Assembly: GCA_024275635.1 (NCBI GenBank)
Contig: JAJRYT010000132.1
Coordinates: 1-55,890 of the forward strand
DNA: 55,890 bases
Source: Chloroflexota bacterium
GTDB lineage: Bacteria > Chloroflexota > Anaerolineae > Promineifilales > Promineifilaceae
Reading direction: 5' to 3'
In this document: piece after piece, positions 24,068 to 33,029 of the stretch
Layout: each line of letters starts with the position of its first letter
How positions within the stretch are numbered: position 1 is the stretch's first letter
Program-made: the position numbers and the translations under genes
Notes under the pieces: generated by a model
The model's database searches: none
Seen by the model: the letters and a program-made list of their open reading frames with translations, nothing else
Told to the model about the DNA's origin: nothing

Positions 24068-25264
24068 TCAAGCAACCCAACCCCAAATAAAAAACTGGCC
24101 GCTCAAGTAAAGATACAGAAGCAGGAATGGGTAGAGGATCAGACGGTTCAGCCACGGCCGTTTTCCAGCCAATCCCAGCAGTATAAAGGCAGGGAAGAAT
24201 GCCAGCGCGTAACGCGAAAAGGAGTACAGTGGCTTATAATTTTCTGAAGCTGGCAACAACATGAATAAGAGGAGAAGCGCTGAATAGAGGCCAAACGTGG
24301 CGTTCAAGCGACGAAAGCTCCAAATTGTCGCCGCCACCAGGAAAAGGGTGACGACGAAGTCAAAGATAAGGGTAAACTCACCGGCCCGCGCCGCACCTCT
24401 GAAGAAGAAGGTGGTAACGGCCGTTACCAAATCCCGCCCCGGAAACCCCGTCGTTTGGAACCAATACTTTTCATACACCCATCTGAGATCGGGAAGTCCC
24501 ACCCACCAGCGCCAACCCATGAAGGCGGCCGTCCCCCAGGCCGGTAATGTGGGCGCGAGAACGGCCGTATCCCACTTCCATTTACGCTGCTGCCAATATT
24601 CGTAAGCGATGGGAACCAGGAGAATCCAGCCGGTTAACCGGGTGGGAGAGGCGAACAAACCAAGGAGGCCCGCCAGCCAGAAACGGCCGTTTCGCGCCGC
24701 CCAGATAGCGCCTAACGCCAGTAAAATGAACAGTGACTCGGTGTAGGGAGCCAGCAGGAAAAAGCCGGTGGGAAAGAGGGCCAGGTAAACGATCGTGCGC
24801 GTTGCTGAATCGGGGCCAAGTTCGGTTGAAACGACGTTATGCAGCAAAATCAGCAGCCCCAGGAAAGCCAGGTTAGCCAGGAAAATGGCGGCGGCTAGAT
24901 TGGCCGTCGCGCCGCCGCCGAATAAGCTGCCCAGGGCGCGAATTGCCAAAGGATACAGCGGTGGAAAAACAGAATCCGCCTCATTGGCGTATCCCTGCCG
25001 GGCGATACGCAGGTAATGCTGGCTGTCGAAACGCTGCCAGGGACCGAGCAGGCTCCCGCTCAAGTCATCATGCAAAATAGGCTCGCCGAGATACGGCCGT
25101 AACCCTTCATCCGGCTCTTCAGGCAGGGGAATAAGAGCCAGCATGACTATCGCCCACACCGATAAAAAGATACGTGTGGTCAGAAAAATAATGAGCGCTG
25201 GTTTTACGGCCGTTTTGCTGAACAAGATGATTCCTTTGGCGAGGGTTGGATGCGACAAAAACAA
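24068..25264 (-). CDS. GT-C membrane mannosyltransferase (PIG-V-like)
   Basis: The protein has 398 residues with 9-10 hydrophobic segments. The first large extracytoplasmic loop carries WQRFDSQHYLRIARQGY and FPPLYPLAIR, typical of the PIG-V/GT-C family with an aspartate in the loop as the likely catalytic residue. A second conserved stretch reads FFLLAPYTESLFILLALGAI. The family transfers mannose or similar sugars from a lipid-linked donor at the membrane. The acceptor is unknown. It stands alone on the minus strand, flanked by repeats on both sides. Confidence 0.82.
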   Translation of the reverse strand: MFLSHPTLAKGIILFSKTAVKPALIIFLTTRIFLSVWAIVMLALIPLPEEPDEGLRPYLGEPILHDDLSGSLLGPWQRFDSQHYLRIARQGYANEADSVFPPLYPLAIRALGSLFGGGATANLAAAIFLANLAFLGLLILLHNVVSTELGPDSATRTIVYLALFPTGFFLLAPYTESLFILLALGAIWAARNGRFWLAGLLGLFASPTRLTGWILLVPIAYEYWQQRKWKWDTAVLAPTLPAWGTAAFMGWRWWVGLPDLRWVYEKYWFQTTGFPGRDLVTAVTTFFFRGAARAGEFTLIFDFVVTLFLVAATIWSFRRLNATFGLYSALLLLFMLLPASENYKPLYSFSRYALAFFPAFILLGLAGKRPWLNRLILYPFLLLYLYLSGQFFIWGWVA

Positions 25265-25354
25265 CGCCCCGTTTTTCGAGATTTACGTCCCAATTATTGT
25301 AGCATATGCCGCGAAAAAGAAGCTAAGGTCTGGAAGTGATCTAATCCCCTAATC

Positions 25355-25457
25355 TCAGTAGATCCAAAATATGATACGAATTTCACAAATTTCACGAATT
25401 AGACGCCTATTATTCGTGAAATTCGTGTCATTCGTGTCGAAAATCTTGATCTACTGA
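25355..25457. mobile_element. MITE-like element with 10-bp terminal inverted repeats
   Basis: The ends TCAGTAGATC and GATCTACTGA are perfect inverted repeats about 83 bp apart. The interior contains ACGAATTTCAC and GTGAAATTCGTG, the same core as the 122-bp repeats at 23821 and 28761, and a direct ATTCGTGT duplication. Its right end overlaps the last codons of the DUF3179 gene (stop at 25428) and supplies its C-terminal tail. No coding capacity. Confidence 0.75.
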
Positions 25458-26699
25458 ATCTCCCAATCCCCGCTCATCTTCAAAAATCTTCGTTTGCGGC
25501 TGAAACGCGGCCCAGGCGAACCAGAAAAATTCATGTCCCGGCAATGGATTTAATTGCGTGCCGGTTAGTGTTCCCGCAACGGCCGTTCCCCACAAATTCC
25601 ACCGGCTCCCTGTTTCCACATCCACAAATGATTCGCCATCCCCGGCGGGACCAAATGTCAATGTTTGCCCAGCTGCTTCCCGGCTAAACATTTGAGCGCT
25701 GCCCACGTCCTTTGCTTCAGCGATAAACTGTTCGTACAAAGGCGAATTCGTGCCGCTTTTCCAAAATACAACAAGCGGCTGCCCGGCAAGAGTATCATTG
25801 ACCGCCTCCTTTTCGGCTAAAAGCGCGTAAGGATATGCCACCGCTTCCCCCTGAATCACAATCGCCATCACCCGCATTTTGGGCGGCAGACGGTCATCCG
25901 GTTCGCCATCATAAAATTTAACCCCCAGATTCGTCAGCGAATCATAATTGATGTAGGGCGTTTCGCCATAAGTACGGTCAAAACCGGTGAAAATGGAAAG
26001 CACACGGCCGTTTGGAAACTGCGCCTTGAAATCGGCCCAGGAAACGAGGTTGACCGGCAGCAGCGGCAGCTTCGCCCCGGTCATCTCGCCCACAACTGCT
26101 TCGCCGGAGAACTGCTGCCACCACGATTCCGTCTGCCGGTCATACATGACCAGATCGGCATTGCGGAGAATGCCGGTTGTGCCAAAATCCAGCGTTTGCC
26201 CCGCCACTGTTCGCTCAAAGGCCAGCCCCGAATCACACAAGGGGCAGTAGGTGATGACGACGGGACGGCCGTCTACCACATCATTGACAATTTCATGCCA
26301 GATTAAAATTGGTATCGGATAAGCGCGAACATCTTCATTTAATTGTAAAACCAGCACCGGTTCCTGATCAGTTATCCATTGCTCCGTCTCGGCGATGCTA
26401 ATAAAGGCAGGATTGTCGAGCGCTGGAATACTGTCCCGGCTAGCGCCGCCATAACTGAACGTTTCATACGGCACGCTGTGACGGCAGAAATTGGTGCGCG
26501 GCCAGGGCGGCAGCGGGAACTCCCTGTCCGCCGGTACCGGATTGGCGCATTTCTGGGACGCGGCATTGGCATGAGCCAGCGTTGGGGTTGGGGACAGGGG
26601 CGAAGTGGGAGGGGAAACGGCCGTTTCTTCCGCCACCCGCGCACACCCTACCGCTAATAAAAACCATAAAATCATCAACCGTTGCCGCCATCGCTTCAT
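25428..26699 (-). CDS. DUF3179 lipoprotein
   Basis: The product has about 423 residues from the ATG at 26699 (a GTG lies one codon upstream). The N-terminus is a lipoprotein signal (LMILWFLLAVGC) followed by a PT-rich spacer. The DUF3179 core carries VITYCPLCDSGLAFERTVAG, FGTTGILRNADLVMYDRQTESWWQQFSG, RVLSIFTGFDRTYGETPYINY and RWNLWGTAVAGTLTGTQLNPLPGHEFFWFAWAAF. The function of this family is unknown; it is anchored outside the membrane. The last ten or so residues (DSVDQDFRHE) are encoded by a MITE-like repeat, so the native C-terminus was altered by an insertion. Confidence 0.88.
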   Translation of the reverse strand: MKRWRQRLMILWFLLAVGCARVAEETAVSPPTSPLSPTPTLAHANAASQKCANPVPADREFPLPPWPRTNFCRHSVPYETFSYGGASRDSIPALDNPAFISIAETEQWITDQEPVLVLQLNEDVRAYPIPILIWHEIVNDVVDGRPVVITYCPLCDSGLAFERTVAGQTLDFGTTGILRNADLVMYDRQTESWWQQFSGEAVVGEMTGAKLPLLPVNLVSWADFKAQFPNGRVLSIFTGFDRTYGETPYINYDSLTNLGVKFYDGEPDDRLPPKMRVMAIVIQGEAVAYPYALLAEKEAVNDTLAGQPLVVFWKSGTNSPLYEQFIAEAKDVGSAQMFSREAAGQTLTFGPAGDGESFVDVETGSRWNLWGTAVAGTLTGTQLNPLPGHEFFWFAWAAFQPQTKIFEDERGLGDSVDQDFRHE

Positions 26700-26798
26700 C
26701 ACATCACTTTACGCCACATCCCGCCGCTACACAGTGGAAATCCTTACATCCCTCAGCGCCTCCTCAGGAGGCTTCTTCAACGACATCATCAACGCCTG

Positions 26799-26817
26799 AA
26801 CCTCCCGGAGGGTGGTT
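26799..26817. repeat. AACCTCCCGGAGG palindrome copy
   Basis: AACCTCCCGGAGGGTGGTT lies before the GH13 gene's stop, next to a second hairpin (GCCTCCTCAGGAGGC at about 26759-26773). A full bipartite copy is at 52182-52214 and a partial one at 209-223. Confidence 0.6.
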
Positions 26818-26831
26818 CTATTGATAAAAGC

Positions 26832-28706
26832 TCACCTTGTTTCCAGCCACAATGTCGCGCCCTGGGCATGGTCAGACAAAGGGAGGCTGCCATGGATAAC
26901 AACCATCTCCTGACCGGAGAAATATTCCATAAATCGCGCGCCATCCAGAATACCGCCATGGACAACCGGTAATGGCGCCGCCCGGCGCGGTGTTTCGCCA
27001 CGATGGGCAATGACAAGAATACGGCCGTCTTCACCCTCTCGCTGATAAGCAAACGTATCCCGTTCCACGACCAGCATTTGCAAACCGCCCCGCGCTAAAA
27101 CAGGCGACTCCTTACGCAGCTTAATAAGCCTCCGATAAAAGTCCAGCAGATCATGATCCCAACGCGCTTCATCCCAAATCATGCAGCCCCGCGATTCAAA
27201 TCCATCTTCATCCATCATACCAATCTCATCACCGTAATACAGGCCAGGCACGCCGGGGTAAGTAAACTGGACAACAACAGCCAGCCGGTGCAGCGCATCA
27301 TTCCCATTAACCGTTGTGCGAATGCGCGGCACATCATGGCTGTCGAGCAAATTATACTGCTGTAGGGCGACGGCCCAGGGAATTGAAGCCAGGTGACGCT
27401 GACAGGTGCTAACCAGCGCTGCGGTGGGCCAGGGCTGCGATGATTGGATGTGCCAGCTAATCCCATGCGCGCCTTGATCAAATCCACGCAGCCAGTGCCA
27501 CAATGGTAATGTCAAGCCAGAATAATTCATAACGCCATCCCACTGGTCACCCTGGAGCTGCGCGGAGGCATCGAAAAAGTTTTCACCCATCAAATAGGCA
27601 TCAGGACGTGTTTCCTTAACCGCCTGTCGGATGCCTCTGGCGATTTCTTCACCAATTTGGGTAGCGCCCTGCCGCCCAAGCATGTTGGCCACATCAACAC
27701 GCCAGCCATCGGCGGCAAAAGGGTAACGTAACCAGCGACGGAAGACTGCGTCGCCGCTTTCATAAATACGGCGACGCAATTCCTGGCTGCGATAATCAAG
27801 TTTAGGCAATGTTTTAACGCCCAGCCATGAATGATATTTGTCCGGATAGTCGGTGAATGTAAAAAAATCTAATTCAGCCGCGTTAATGTTGGCCCTCGCC
27901 TTTTGAAACCAGGGATGCCAATAACCGCAATGGTTGGGAACAATATCCAGTAAATAGCGCATCCTTCGTTCATCCAACATCTGACGCAAAGCTATCAAGG
28001 CCGCATCGCCGCCTAAGTGCGGGTCAACATGATCATAATCAGTTACGTCATATTTGTGGTTGGAGTAAGCAGTGAAGATGGGATTGAGGTAGAGAGCATT
28101 AATGCCTAGTTTTTGCAGGTAGTCAAGTTTTTTGATGATGCCGGGCAGATCGCCACCATAGAAAATGAGGGGAAATGGTTGGCCTTCACGCACAGGTTGG
28201 CCCCAGAGGTAGGTTTGGGGGCGATGGGTATGCTGCGCAAAATCACCAGGTTGGGGGTTAGTGTCAGGGTTACCGTTAGCAAAACGGTCGGGAAAGATTT
28301 GATAGAAAACGGCCGTTTCCAGCCAACCCGGCGGATTATAATCAGCCAAAATACGAAAATCCGTATAATCGAGTGGCAGTTGGGCCGTCGGTCCGGCGGC
28401 CGTATAAAACCAAACGCCGTCCTCTGCTTCCAGAATAAACCGATAGTGAACAGTGGGCTGGTTGACAAGGAGGTCAGCTTCCCACCACCGGACGACTGTA
28501 TCCTCAGCGCCCAGTTTCATCGCCGTAAACGCCTGTTCACCATCAGGAAATGTACGCAGATACGGCCGTTTTAACGCTGTGTTTTTTCCTACGCGAAGCC
28601 GAACGCGCACTGTATCCCCCAAGCGCGGATAAAGCTTAGAAACATAAATCGCCGAACCGTCATGATGAACTGTTTGCAACCATAGGGGTAAGTTAAATGA
28701 GGTCAT
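26832..28706 (-). CDS. GH13 alpha-glucosidase / neopullulanase-type hydrolase
   Basis: The protein has 624 residues. An N-terminal beta domain (about 1-130) precedes the catalytic barrel. GH13 regions are visible: AVFYQIFPDRFANGN, LDIVPNHCGYWHPWF, DGWRVDVANMLG with the nucleophile aspartate near 337, LMGENFFD with the acid/base glutamate near 375, and LLDSHDVPR with the transition-state aspartate. LYYGDEIGMMDEDGFESRGCMIWDE supports the cyclomaltodextrinase/neopullulanase group. No signal peptide is seen, so it acts in the cytosol on maltodextrins, where the phosphorylase at 7576 could take over. The 3' region lies beside palindromic repeats. Confidence 0.92.
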   Translation of the reverse strand: MTSFNLPLWLQTVHHDGSAIYVSKLYPRLGDTVRVRLRVGKNTALKRPYLRTFPDGEQAFTAMKLGAEDTVVRWWEADLLVNQPTVHYRFILEAEDGVWFYTAAGPTAQLPLDYTDFRILADYNPPGWLETAVFYQIFPDRFANGNPDTNPQPGDFAQHTHRPQTYLWGQPVREGQPFPLIFYGGDLPGIIKKLDYLQKLGINALYLNPIFTAYSNHKYDVTDYDHVDPHLGGDAALIALRQMLDERRMRYLLDIVPNHCGYWHPWFQKARANINAAELDFFTFTDYPDKYHSWLGVKTLPKLDYRSQELRRRIYESGDAVFRRWLRYPFAADGWRVDVANMLGRQGATQIGEEIARGIRQAVKETRPDAYLMGENFFDASAQLQGDQWDGVMNYSGLTLPLWHWLRGFDQGAHGISWHIQSSQPWPTAALVSTCQRHLASIPWAVALQQYNLLDSHDVPRIRTTVNGNDALHRLAVVVQFTYPGVPGLYYGDEIGMMDEDGFESRGCMIWDEARWDHDLLDFYRRLIKLRKESPVLARGGLQMLVVERDTFAYQREGEDGRILVIAHRGETPRRAAPLPVVHGGILDGARFMEYFSGQEMVVIHGSLPLSDHAQGATLWLETR

Positions 28707-28760
28707 TGACCCGATTATAATGTTTTTTGAGAATTCAAAAAGTGCCGGACCCTACCCCCC

Positions 28761-28882
28761 AAGGCGATTGCATATTCCAGATTTCTGCCACGAATTTCAC
28801 GAATAAAAACTATCTAAATTCGTGTAATTGGTGAAATTCGTGGCGAAAAAAAGGAAAACTAGCGAGTATGCAATTACCCTGT
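28761..28882. repeat. 122-bp palindromic repeat, inverted copy B
   Basis: This is the reverse complement of the element at 23821-23942 with about seven mismatches, including the same GCCACGAATTTCAC/GTGAAATTCGTGG stem. It lies between the GH13 gene start and the decayed region at 28905-30700. Two inverted copies 4.9 kb apart could allow inversion of the segment between them. Confidence 0.88.
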
Positions 28883-28904
28883 CCAGAGAAGTAACCCGGG
28901 GTTT

Positions 28905-28990
28905 TTACGTTGACCCTCCAAGCGTTGTCACCGGACGGCATTGCAAGAGAAAGAGCTGGTCAGCCTGATAAGCACATTCTACATCTACGG
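28905..28990 (-). pseudogene. Remnant of a PEP-synthase-like / phosphoenolpyruvate-utilising enzyme
   Basis: About 28 residues (GWPVDVECAYQADQLFLLQCRPVTTL) match the end of the N-terminal ATP-grasp domain of PEP synthase or rifampin phosphotransferase, where a D-(V/I)-E-W-A...L-x-L-L-Q-x-R-P-(V/I)-T-T motif is typical. It is joined directly to the broken end of the LuxR-type pseudogene and ends at a TAA. No other part of such an enzyme is nearby, so this is a gene scrap. Confidence 0.55.
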
Positions 28991-30700
28991 GCCAGCCCAT
29001 TTGTCCAGGCTCAGGGCAAGTCGCGCCATTTCCACATAGGCAAAGCCGCCCATCCGGTGGCTGATTTGGGCCGCTTGGGCGGCAAACTGCATCGCCTCTT
29101 GCAGACGGCCGTTTAGATGCCCAGATGCAGATAAGCAGCCATCTGGATGATGCCCTCCCCTTCGCCAAAACGGGCCAGCGCCTGGCGGCAAAACTGTTGA
29201 AACGGCGCCAGCCCCAGGTCGCCAAAATAAATAGCGATCCCCATGTGCTGGCCCAACGTCTGAAACGCGCCTTTGTCGCCGGAAGCCAGCGTCAGGTGAA
29301 TCGCCTGGGCCACGTGTTCATCCACCTGCGCCCAGTCGTACCGGGGAACCAGCGACCAGGCCAGGTCAATGTGGGCGGCCACTTTCATGGCGGTGGGCAG
29401 GGGGCGGGTCAACACGTCGCGCAGCAGTTCCAGGCTGGCCTCTGTCCCTTCCATCTCCAGCTTGACGCCGGCCAGCCGGAACAGCGCTTCGGCCAGTGCT
29501 TCTTCACCGCCGCTGGCTTGCAGACCGGCGACGGCCGTTTCCAAATAATCCCGCGCCTCATCCATCCGGCCGGCCTGGTGGTCCAGACTGCCGCGGATGT
29601 GGGCGACGCCCGGCCGGTCTCCGGCCATTTCTCTGGGCAGCTGCGCAATCCATTTGCCCAACCGCTGGCGCAGAAAGTCGCGGAACAGGTCGTGGGTGCG
29701 GTAAGCTAGGCCGCCGCTGTCACTCTCCACCAAGGTGAGGAAGAGGTTACGCCGGTAGAGGTCGTCCAGCAGTTGGGCCGCTTCGCGCCGTTGGGTGACG
29801 GCCGTACACAGTTCCGGCGTCAGTTCCTCCAGGACGGCCGTTTCCAGCAGAAATTGGCGCATCTCAAACGGCTGATCGGCCAACGCCTCGTCGGCCAAAA
29901 ACTGGAAAACGTGACGGCTTGATTGGGACAGATGGCTGATGAAGGCGGCGCGGCCAGAGGTGGAGGTGCGCCGGTCGAGCGACAGGGCCAGCAGGCGCAG
30001 CCCGGCGGCCCAGCCTTCGCTGTGGCTCTGCAGGGCGGCCAGGTTAAGCTGGAGACAATCGTTGAGCAAGGCGGCGGCTTCCGCGTCGCGGAAGCGCAAA
30101 TCGGCCAGCCGGAATTCGGCCAGCCGCCCTTGCAGCCGCAGCCGGGCCAGCGACAGGTCGGGGTCGTAGCGGCTGGTAGCGACAAGGCGCATCTGCGGCG
30201 GCAGGTTTTCTATCAAATAATCGAGGGCGGTGAGGACGGCCGTTTCCTCAATCAGGTGTAAATCATCGAAGACGAGGGCGAACGGCCGTAAATCAGAAGC
30301 CATCACCCCATTCACCAACGCCCCGGCCAGCCGTCGCGCCTCGTCCGCTGCGTCGGGCAAAGCGGCCAGCAGCGCCGCCACGTCCGAGCCAAAACCGGGC
30401 GCCGCCTGCCGCAGCGCCGCCAACAGCGCCGCGAAAAACGCCGCCAGGTCGTTATCCCCCTCATCCAACCGCAGCCAGATGAGATTTTGGATTTTGGATT
30501 TACGATCTCGGATTGTTGATTGAGTAATTGGCGAAGCCAAACGGCGACCAGGGTGGTTTTGCCGGAACCGGCGGGGGCGGAGATGAGGGTAAAGGGGTGG
30601 TTGGCGATGGCCTGATCGAGACGGGTGAGGAAAGACGGCCGTAACAAAATATCACGGCCAATTTGGGGCGGGTGCAGTTTGGTTTGGGGAAACCAGGACT
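28985..30700 (-). pseudogene. LuxR/MalT-type ATP-binding transcription activator, decayed
   Basis: The frame opens without a start codon (TKLHPPQIGRDILLRPSFL), then shows the Walker A motif (LISAPAGSGKTTLVAVWL). At about 30482-30535 an AT-rich repeat shifts the frame. Homology resumes (WLRLDEGDNDLAAFFAALL) and runs through the MalT-like ATPase (FALVFDDLHLIEETAVLTAL) and TPR region to a stop at 29113. One further frameshift there leads to GRLQEAMQFAAQAAQISHRM...SLDKWAGP, where it breaks off. The DNA-binding LuxR C-terminal domain is missing. There are thus at least four lesions: no start, two frame changes and a truncated end. It is clearly not functional as read. Confidence 0.8.
30482..30535. 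repeat. AT-rich insertion with tandem ATCCAAA units inside the LuxR pseudogene
   Basis: Read on the minus strand, CAATTACTCAATCAACAATC is followed by AAATCCAAAATCCAAAATC. Both flanks are GC-rich coding sequence of the LuxR-type ATPase, and the frame changes across this stretch. Similar ATTGG/ATCCAAAATC-type repeats are common inter-gene repeats in Chloroflexota and cyanobacteria; here it lies inside a gene. Confidence 0.6.
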
Positions 30701-30800
30701 ATCGTATGGGGATTGACATAAGTAAACTCAAGATTCCGCCATAAATTTTTTGATTGAGGATATCCCCGGTACAATTTTACACGAATTTCACGAATTAGGA

Positions 30801-30910
30801 GTATCTTCTCAATAAACTGGGGAGATTACAAAAGTTTTAACAACATATTGTCTGCATAGCGCCCGTTTTGAAACTTTTGTAATCTTTGCCCCGAAATTTT
30901 GAGAAGATAC
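30801..30910. mobile_element. 110-bp MITE-like element nested inside another repeat
   Basis: The outer ends GTATCTTCTCAA and TTGAGAAGATAC are perfect 12-bp inverted repeats. Inside, AGATTACAAAAGTTT pairs with GAAACTTTTGTAATCT. The element splits a repeat of the ACGAATTTCACGAATT family: its left half ends at about 30800 and its right half (AATTCGCGG...GATCTACT) continues from 30911. There is no open reading frame. Confidence 0.8.
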
Positions 30911-30947
30911 CAATTCGCGGCAAAAATCTCGATCTACTACGTTTATG

Positions 30948-31496
30948 CTATTGCTCGGCCAACCATTCAGGGAACGCATCAATTGAACTGGCTATGAACG
31001 TTTCTGCAATTTCCTTAATGCGATGGTTGGTAATGTTTTGGGCAATTTTATCAACCATGCCCCCAGGCATAAAACGCATTCCTTTGGGGCGTAGCGGGCG
31101 CGCTTTCATTGATAACGCATACTCTACCCGCGTCTGTTCCCCTGCTTCAATAAAAACTGCTTCACTGCTGTAATACCCACGCGAGGTTGTTGCATTCAAT
31201 GTTACTTTTGATTTAACGGGTGGAGGCGTTTCGATCGGCGTCAGGTGAATTGTATGTTGACGGTTATTGACATCCACACAAACATCGCAATAAACATGGA
31301 TATGATAGGAGCCTAATTCGACCGTGGCGTAGTATAACCGAAATTCACGCTCTGGGTTATCTGGATCAGACTCAACCAGTTGAATGTATTTCAAATGCTG
31401 CGCCAACCGGTGCATGTCGCTATAGTAGGCAAATGTTGTGGAGCGATCCGCCGGGAACATGAATGAAAAGCGAATGGCGCTGTCGATCTTGATCAT
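30948..31496 (-). CDS. DUF1997 (SRPBCC/START-like) protein
   Basis: The protein has 182 residues. The N-terminus (IRFSFMFPADRSTTFAYYSDMHRLAQHLKYIQLVE) and the following beta-rich region fit DUF1997, a SRPBCC-fold family found in cyanobacteria, plants and Chloroflexota. The later TPPPVKSKVTLNATTSRGYYSSEAVFIEAGEQTRVEY is typical of the ligand cavity strands. The function is unknown; lipid or pigment binding has been suggested for relatives. Its stop lies three bases past a GATCTACTAC repeat end. Confidence 0.75.
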   Translation of the reverse strand: MIKIDSAIRFSFMFPADRSTTFAYYSDMHRLAQHLKYIQLVESDPDNPEREFRLYYATVELGSYHIHVYCDVCVDVNNRQHTIHLTPIETPPPVKSKVTLNATTSRGYYSSEAVFIEAGEQTRVEYALSMKARPLRPKGMRFMPGGMVDKIAQNITNHRIKEIAETFIASSIDAFPEWLAEQ

Positions 31497-31619
31497 AGCT
31501 GCGCTGCCGGTTCTGTGACTCCCGCTTCCCGGCGGGGTCGATTATTCTTGAAGGCGACGGCCGTTCCGTATCCCCCGCCTTGTCTCATCGAAACAGGCAG
31601 CATCGGATATCTGTTCAAA

Positions 31620-33029
31620 CTAATCGGCCAGGTCACTGACATCCTCAGCCGCCACTGCCGCCGCTGCCGTTTGCGGACGTAGTTTGTGAATTGTCACCCG
31701 TGACGTAACTTTTTCAGCAACCGGCAACGTGCCGCCAACTTGCAAACATTCAAACAAGAAAGCAAACTTCCCCTCCAGAGCCGCGCCAATTTCCGCTTGT
31801 TTGGCCGCGTCCAGATACCACCACTCCCGCTTAAACGCGCCAATCGCCCGCTTCCGCGCCGAGTACAACACCTGATCCTCCGTCTTTCCCGGCTTCCATT
31901 CATTCTGGTGATGTTCCCGCAAATAATCATACGCCGCCGCGACCACGTCCTCCGGCAGACGGTCATAAATCATATTCTGAAAACCAGTCGCCAGGTGAAT
32001 TTCCACCGCGCCGACTTCCGGGAACTTGCCAAAGGCATTATCCGGCAGCGTAGACGCGCCATGCTGGACAGCCCCGCCCAGCCCATACGCCGCGCGCGCC
32101 ACCTGGCTCAAATCCTTAAGCGTATCAAAATCAACACTCACATCGGCCAATGTGCCGTCCGGCAGAACCACCCCGCCGTGACTGGTTCCGGTTTGCACCG
32201 AAATTTTGGAAATTCCGGCCGCGTCGCCCAACTCACGACGATAGCCTTGCATAAAAGCGTGCAGTTCCTCAACTGTCGAGTTTTTATGACCGACTTCGCC
32301 AATCTCGCCGCCCAGGGAAATGGTAATCCCGTCCGGCTCCAACTGCCGCGCATAGTTTGTCAGGTCGGCGCAGAGTGTGTAATTAAGCCGCTGCTGCTCG
32401 TCCAGCGTCGGATAGCTCAGGTCTACCAGAGTGGAAGTATCAATATCAATGTTGTAAAAACCAGCATCTACCGCCTCGACCATTAAATCTTTAACAGCTT
32501 GCACTTCAGCGTCACCGTCGGCCACGTAACGCGCCGCCGAAATCTGAAAATGATCGCCCTGGATGTAAATCGGGCCACGATACCCTTCTTTAATAGCCGC
32601 CGCCATGACGGCCGCCGTATACTCGGCCGGACGCTGGCCGGTGTAGCCAATCTCAGAACGGGCAATTTCGAAGATCATCGCCCCCACATCCATCTTGTTG
32701 GCAGCTCGGAAGACGGCGCGGGAGGTGTTGTAGTTCATGGCGCGGATGTTCATCGCCGGCACGGTAAAAGTGGCGGGCACGTCGCCGCGTCCAATGGCCA
32801 TGTACAACTCATGGATGGATGCGGGGTAAACGCCCACTGCCTGGCCGATTTCCCAAATGAGCCAGCGCGCGGTAGCGCGGGGTAAGCCCTGGCCGAAAAC
32901 GGCCGTATACACCAATCCATCCATCTTATCCGGCACAGCCAACTCGTCTTCCACCGCCACATGATCACCAACTACATTCACTACACCAGCTAACTGTCCA
33001 AATAATTCATCAATTGTTTCTGCTTGCAT
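31620..33029 (-). CDS. Class II fructose-bisphosphate aldolase-type enzyme (long form)
   Basis: The protein has 469 residues, longer than standard class II aldolases (about 300-360). The barrel and zinc-site motifs are recognisable: VPAMNIRAMNYNT, IYIQGDHFQISAARY (catalytic Asp and Zn histidine), NIDIDTSTLVDLS, LGGEIGEVGHKNSTVEE, and GGAVQHGASTLPDNAF with a second Zn histidine. A C-terminal extension after about residue 380 contains EWWYLDAAKQAEIG. The class splits or condenses sugar phosphates in the cytosol. The exact substrate is uncertain because of the extra N- and C-terminal parts. Confidence 0.85.
   Translation of the reverse strand: MQAETIDELFGQLAGVVNVVGDHVAVEDELAVPDKMDGLVYTAVFGQGLPRATARWLIWEIGQAVGVYPASIHELYMAIGRGDVPATFTVPAMNIRAMNYNTSRAVFRAANKMDVGAMIFEIARSEIGYTGQRPAEYTAAVMAAAIKEGYRGPIYIQGDHFQISAARYVADGDAEVQAVKDLMVEAVDAGFYNIDIDTSTLVDLSYPTLDEQQRLNYTLCADLTNYARQLEPDGITISLGGEIGEVGHKNSTVEELHAFMQGYRRELGDAAGISKISVQTGTSHGGVVLPDGTLADVSVDFDTLKDLSQVARAAYGLGGAVQHGASTLPDNAFGKFPEVGAVEIHLATGFQNMIYDRLPEDVVAAAYDYLREHHQNEWKPGKTEDQVLYSARKRAIGAFKREWWYLDAAKQAEIGAALEGKFAFLFECLQVGGTLPVAEKVTSRVTIHKLRPQTAAAAVAAEDVSDLAD

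Noticed and set aside
28905..29225. A single 106-residue gene reading on the minus strand
   Set aside because: Its first part is an out-of-frame reading of the LuxR-type pseudogene and only the last 28 residues resemble a PEP-synthase domain, so it is a chance joining of remnants.
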